Source: an uncultured Sphingomonadaceae bacterium (GTDB lineage: Bacteria; Pseudomonadota; Alphaproteobacteria; Sphingomonadales; Sphingomonadaceae). Taken from it: a stretch of DNA of 7,186 bases. Below, in pieces: positions 6,360-7,186 of this stretch. The notes under the pieces are model-generated. The model ran no database searches. It saw only the letters and a program-made list of their open reading frames with translations, and had not been told where the DNA came from. The stretch is from contig CAKZSF010000039.1 of assembly GCA_937920575.1 (NCBI GenBank), forward strand, positions 1 through 7,186. Reading direction: 5' to 3'. A program made the translations under genes and the position numbers. Every line of letters starts with the position of its first letter. Position 1 is the stretch's first letter.

Positions 6360-7186
6360 TTGCGCTTTTTGATCCCCCTTTCGCTTGCACTTTGCACCCT
6401 TGCGACCCCTGCGACCGCTCAGGAGGCCGAGCAATCTGATGTCGCTGTCTCGGACACACTTGAACAACGTGGCGAGGATGTGGTCGCTTGGCTCAAAGGG
6501 GAAAAAGCCGCTTCCGAAATTTTTGCGCCGGGTTTCCTCGCGCAAGTTCCAGAGCCGCAGCTCAACGCAATCAATGCGCAGTTGCAGGCGCAATATGGCG
6601 CAATCGAGGGTGTTGAAAGCATAACGCCGAACAGTCCCCTTAGCGGTGAAATCGTGCTTCGCTTCGAGAAGGCGCTTGGTAAGGGGCCAATATCCCTCGC
6701 CCCAGACACTCCGCACTTGATCGGCACGCTGCTGCTCCGGTCGTTCGAACCCGTTGGTGAAGACAGCGCGCAGAAAATCGCTGCTGATCTGGCTGCTTTG
6801 CCCGGGAGCGCGAGCGCCTATTTTGGCCCAGTCGACGGGTCAGACCCGGTGTTTGCCCACAACACTCAGGAACACTTCGCTATTGGATCAACGTTCAAAC
6901 TCTATGTCCTGTCTGCTCTTGCGCAATCGGTGGAAGCTGGAGAACGGAATTGGAGTGACGTCGCGCCGCTGTCGGTAAAGAGTTTCCCCAGCGGGAGGAT
7001 GCAGGACTGGCCACAAGGCGCACCCGCAACGCTGCAAACTTATGCGACCATGATGATCTCGATCAGTGACAACACCGCGACCGATCAATTGATGGCGGTG
7101 CTTGGCCGCGAGGCGGTCGAGTCCGAAGTTACCCGGATCGGGCACAGTGCGCCCGCCAAAACTCTCCCGTTTCTGACCACTCGAGA
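6360..7186 (+). CDS. Exported class-A-beta-lactamase-like serine hydrolase, 3' end outside window
   Basis: An open frame of 275 codons runs off the right edge. From TTG 6360 the protein begins MRFLIPLSLALCTLATPATA followed by QEAEQ: a signal peptide with a likely signal-peptidase-I cut after the ATA at 18-20. Residues about 33-130 (WLKGEKAASEIFAPGFLAQV onward) look like an extra NTF2-like/DUF3887-type domain. The penicillin-binding/beta-lactamase fold follows: FAIGSTFKLYVL with nucleophile S177 and K180 (the S-x-x-K motif), and ISISDNTATDQL with S236-D237-N238 (the SDN motif of class A enzymes). The omega-loop glutamate and the K-T/S-G motif would lie beyond the window. The product is therefore a periplasmic acyl-serine enzyme, either a beta-lactamase or a peptidoglycan-related or peptidase relative; the sequence available does not decide. 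It diverges from hydrolase-OsmC across 163 bases. The fold is recognised with confidence; the extra domain less so. Confidence 0.85.
   Translation, partial: MRFLIPLSLALCTLATPATAQEAEQSDVAVSDTLEQRGEDVVAWLKGEKAASEIFAPGFLAQVPEPQLNAINAQLQAQYGAIEGVESITPNSPLSGEIVLRFEKALGKGPISLAPDTPHLIGTLLLRSFEPVGEDSAQKIAADLAALPGSASAYFGPVDGSDPVFAHNTQEHFAIGSTFKLYVLSALAQSVEAGERNWSDVAPLSVKSFPSGRMQDWPQGAPATLQTYATMMISISDNTATDQLMAVLGREAVESEVTRIGHSAPAKTLPFLTTR

Noticed and set aside
6197..6397. N-terminal extension of the hydrolase-OsmC reading frame by 67 codons
   Set aside because: The extension has no domain or signal-peptide character and would overlap the start of the divergent serine hydrolase. ATG 6196 has a good AGGGAG Shine-Dalgarno and begins the recognisable fold.
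6207..6716. Minus-strand open frame of 169 codons overlapping the serine hydrolase
   Set aside because: It is opposite the conserved coding frame of the serine hydrolase and has no recognisable motif.
3..7186. Search for CRISPR repeats, IS ends, tRNA genes or att sites
   Set aside because: No direct repeat series, transposase motif, paired terminal inverted repeat or tRNA-like fold was seen by eye on either strand.

Overview
The window reads as ordinary chromosomal DNA of an alphaproteobacterium, most likely of the order Sphingomonadales (Erythrobacter/Sphingomonas-like). This is inferred from protein character: the ParE and GshB sequences, the gene order LpoA-like lipoprotein / rsmI / yraN / gshB, and a hydrolase-OsmC fusion of a type common in that group. 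The DNA is moderately GC-rich, with similar coding character throughout. I see no insertion sequence, phage gene, CRISPR array, tRNA or rRNA. Coding density is very high; the longest stretch without a gene is about 163 bases.

Layout. Positions 1-1348 hold a minus-strand housekeeping run, rsmI -> yraN -> gshB. rsmI and yraN overlap by 4 bases, and gshB follows after a 9-base gap and is cut by the window edge. Diverging from rsmI, on the plus strand, is a lipoprotein with a type-1 periplasmic-binding fold (LpoA/PBP-activator-like); its best start is a GTG at 1386. Next on the plus strand is parE (topoisomerase IV subunit B, 2601-4598). It appears to be transcribed from its own promoter, placed so close to the ATG that the mRNA would be leaderless. 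A small single-domain PilZ protein (4672-4977) follows. It meets an alpha/beta hydrolase-OsmC fusion gene (minus strand, 4979-6196) tail to tail with one base between the stop codons. A 163-bp divergent intergenic region then separates the fusion gene from a plus-strand exported class-A-beta-lactamase-like serine hydrolase. That gene starts at a TTG (6360) and runs off the right edge.

Functional themes. The left part combines ribosome modification (RsmI), a putative nuclease (YraN), glutathione synthesis (GshB) and envelope biogenesis (lipoprotein). The middle holds chromosome decatenation (ParE) and probable c-di-GMP sensing (PilZ). The right part holds a probable thiol/peroxide-stress or detoxification enzyme (hydrolase-OsmC) and a periplasmic serine hydrolase. 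No undescribed multi-gene system is evident. The points most worth a second look are the apparently leaderless parE, the non-ATG starts of three genes, the Tat-like lipoprotein signal, and the partial serine hydrolase with an extra N-terminal domain.
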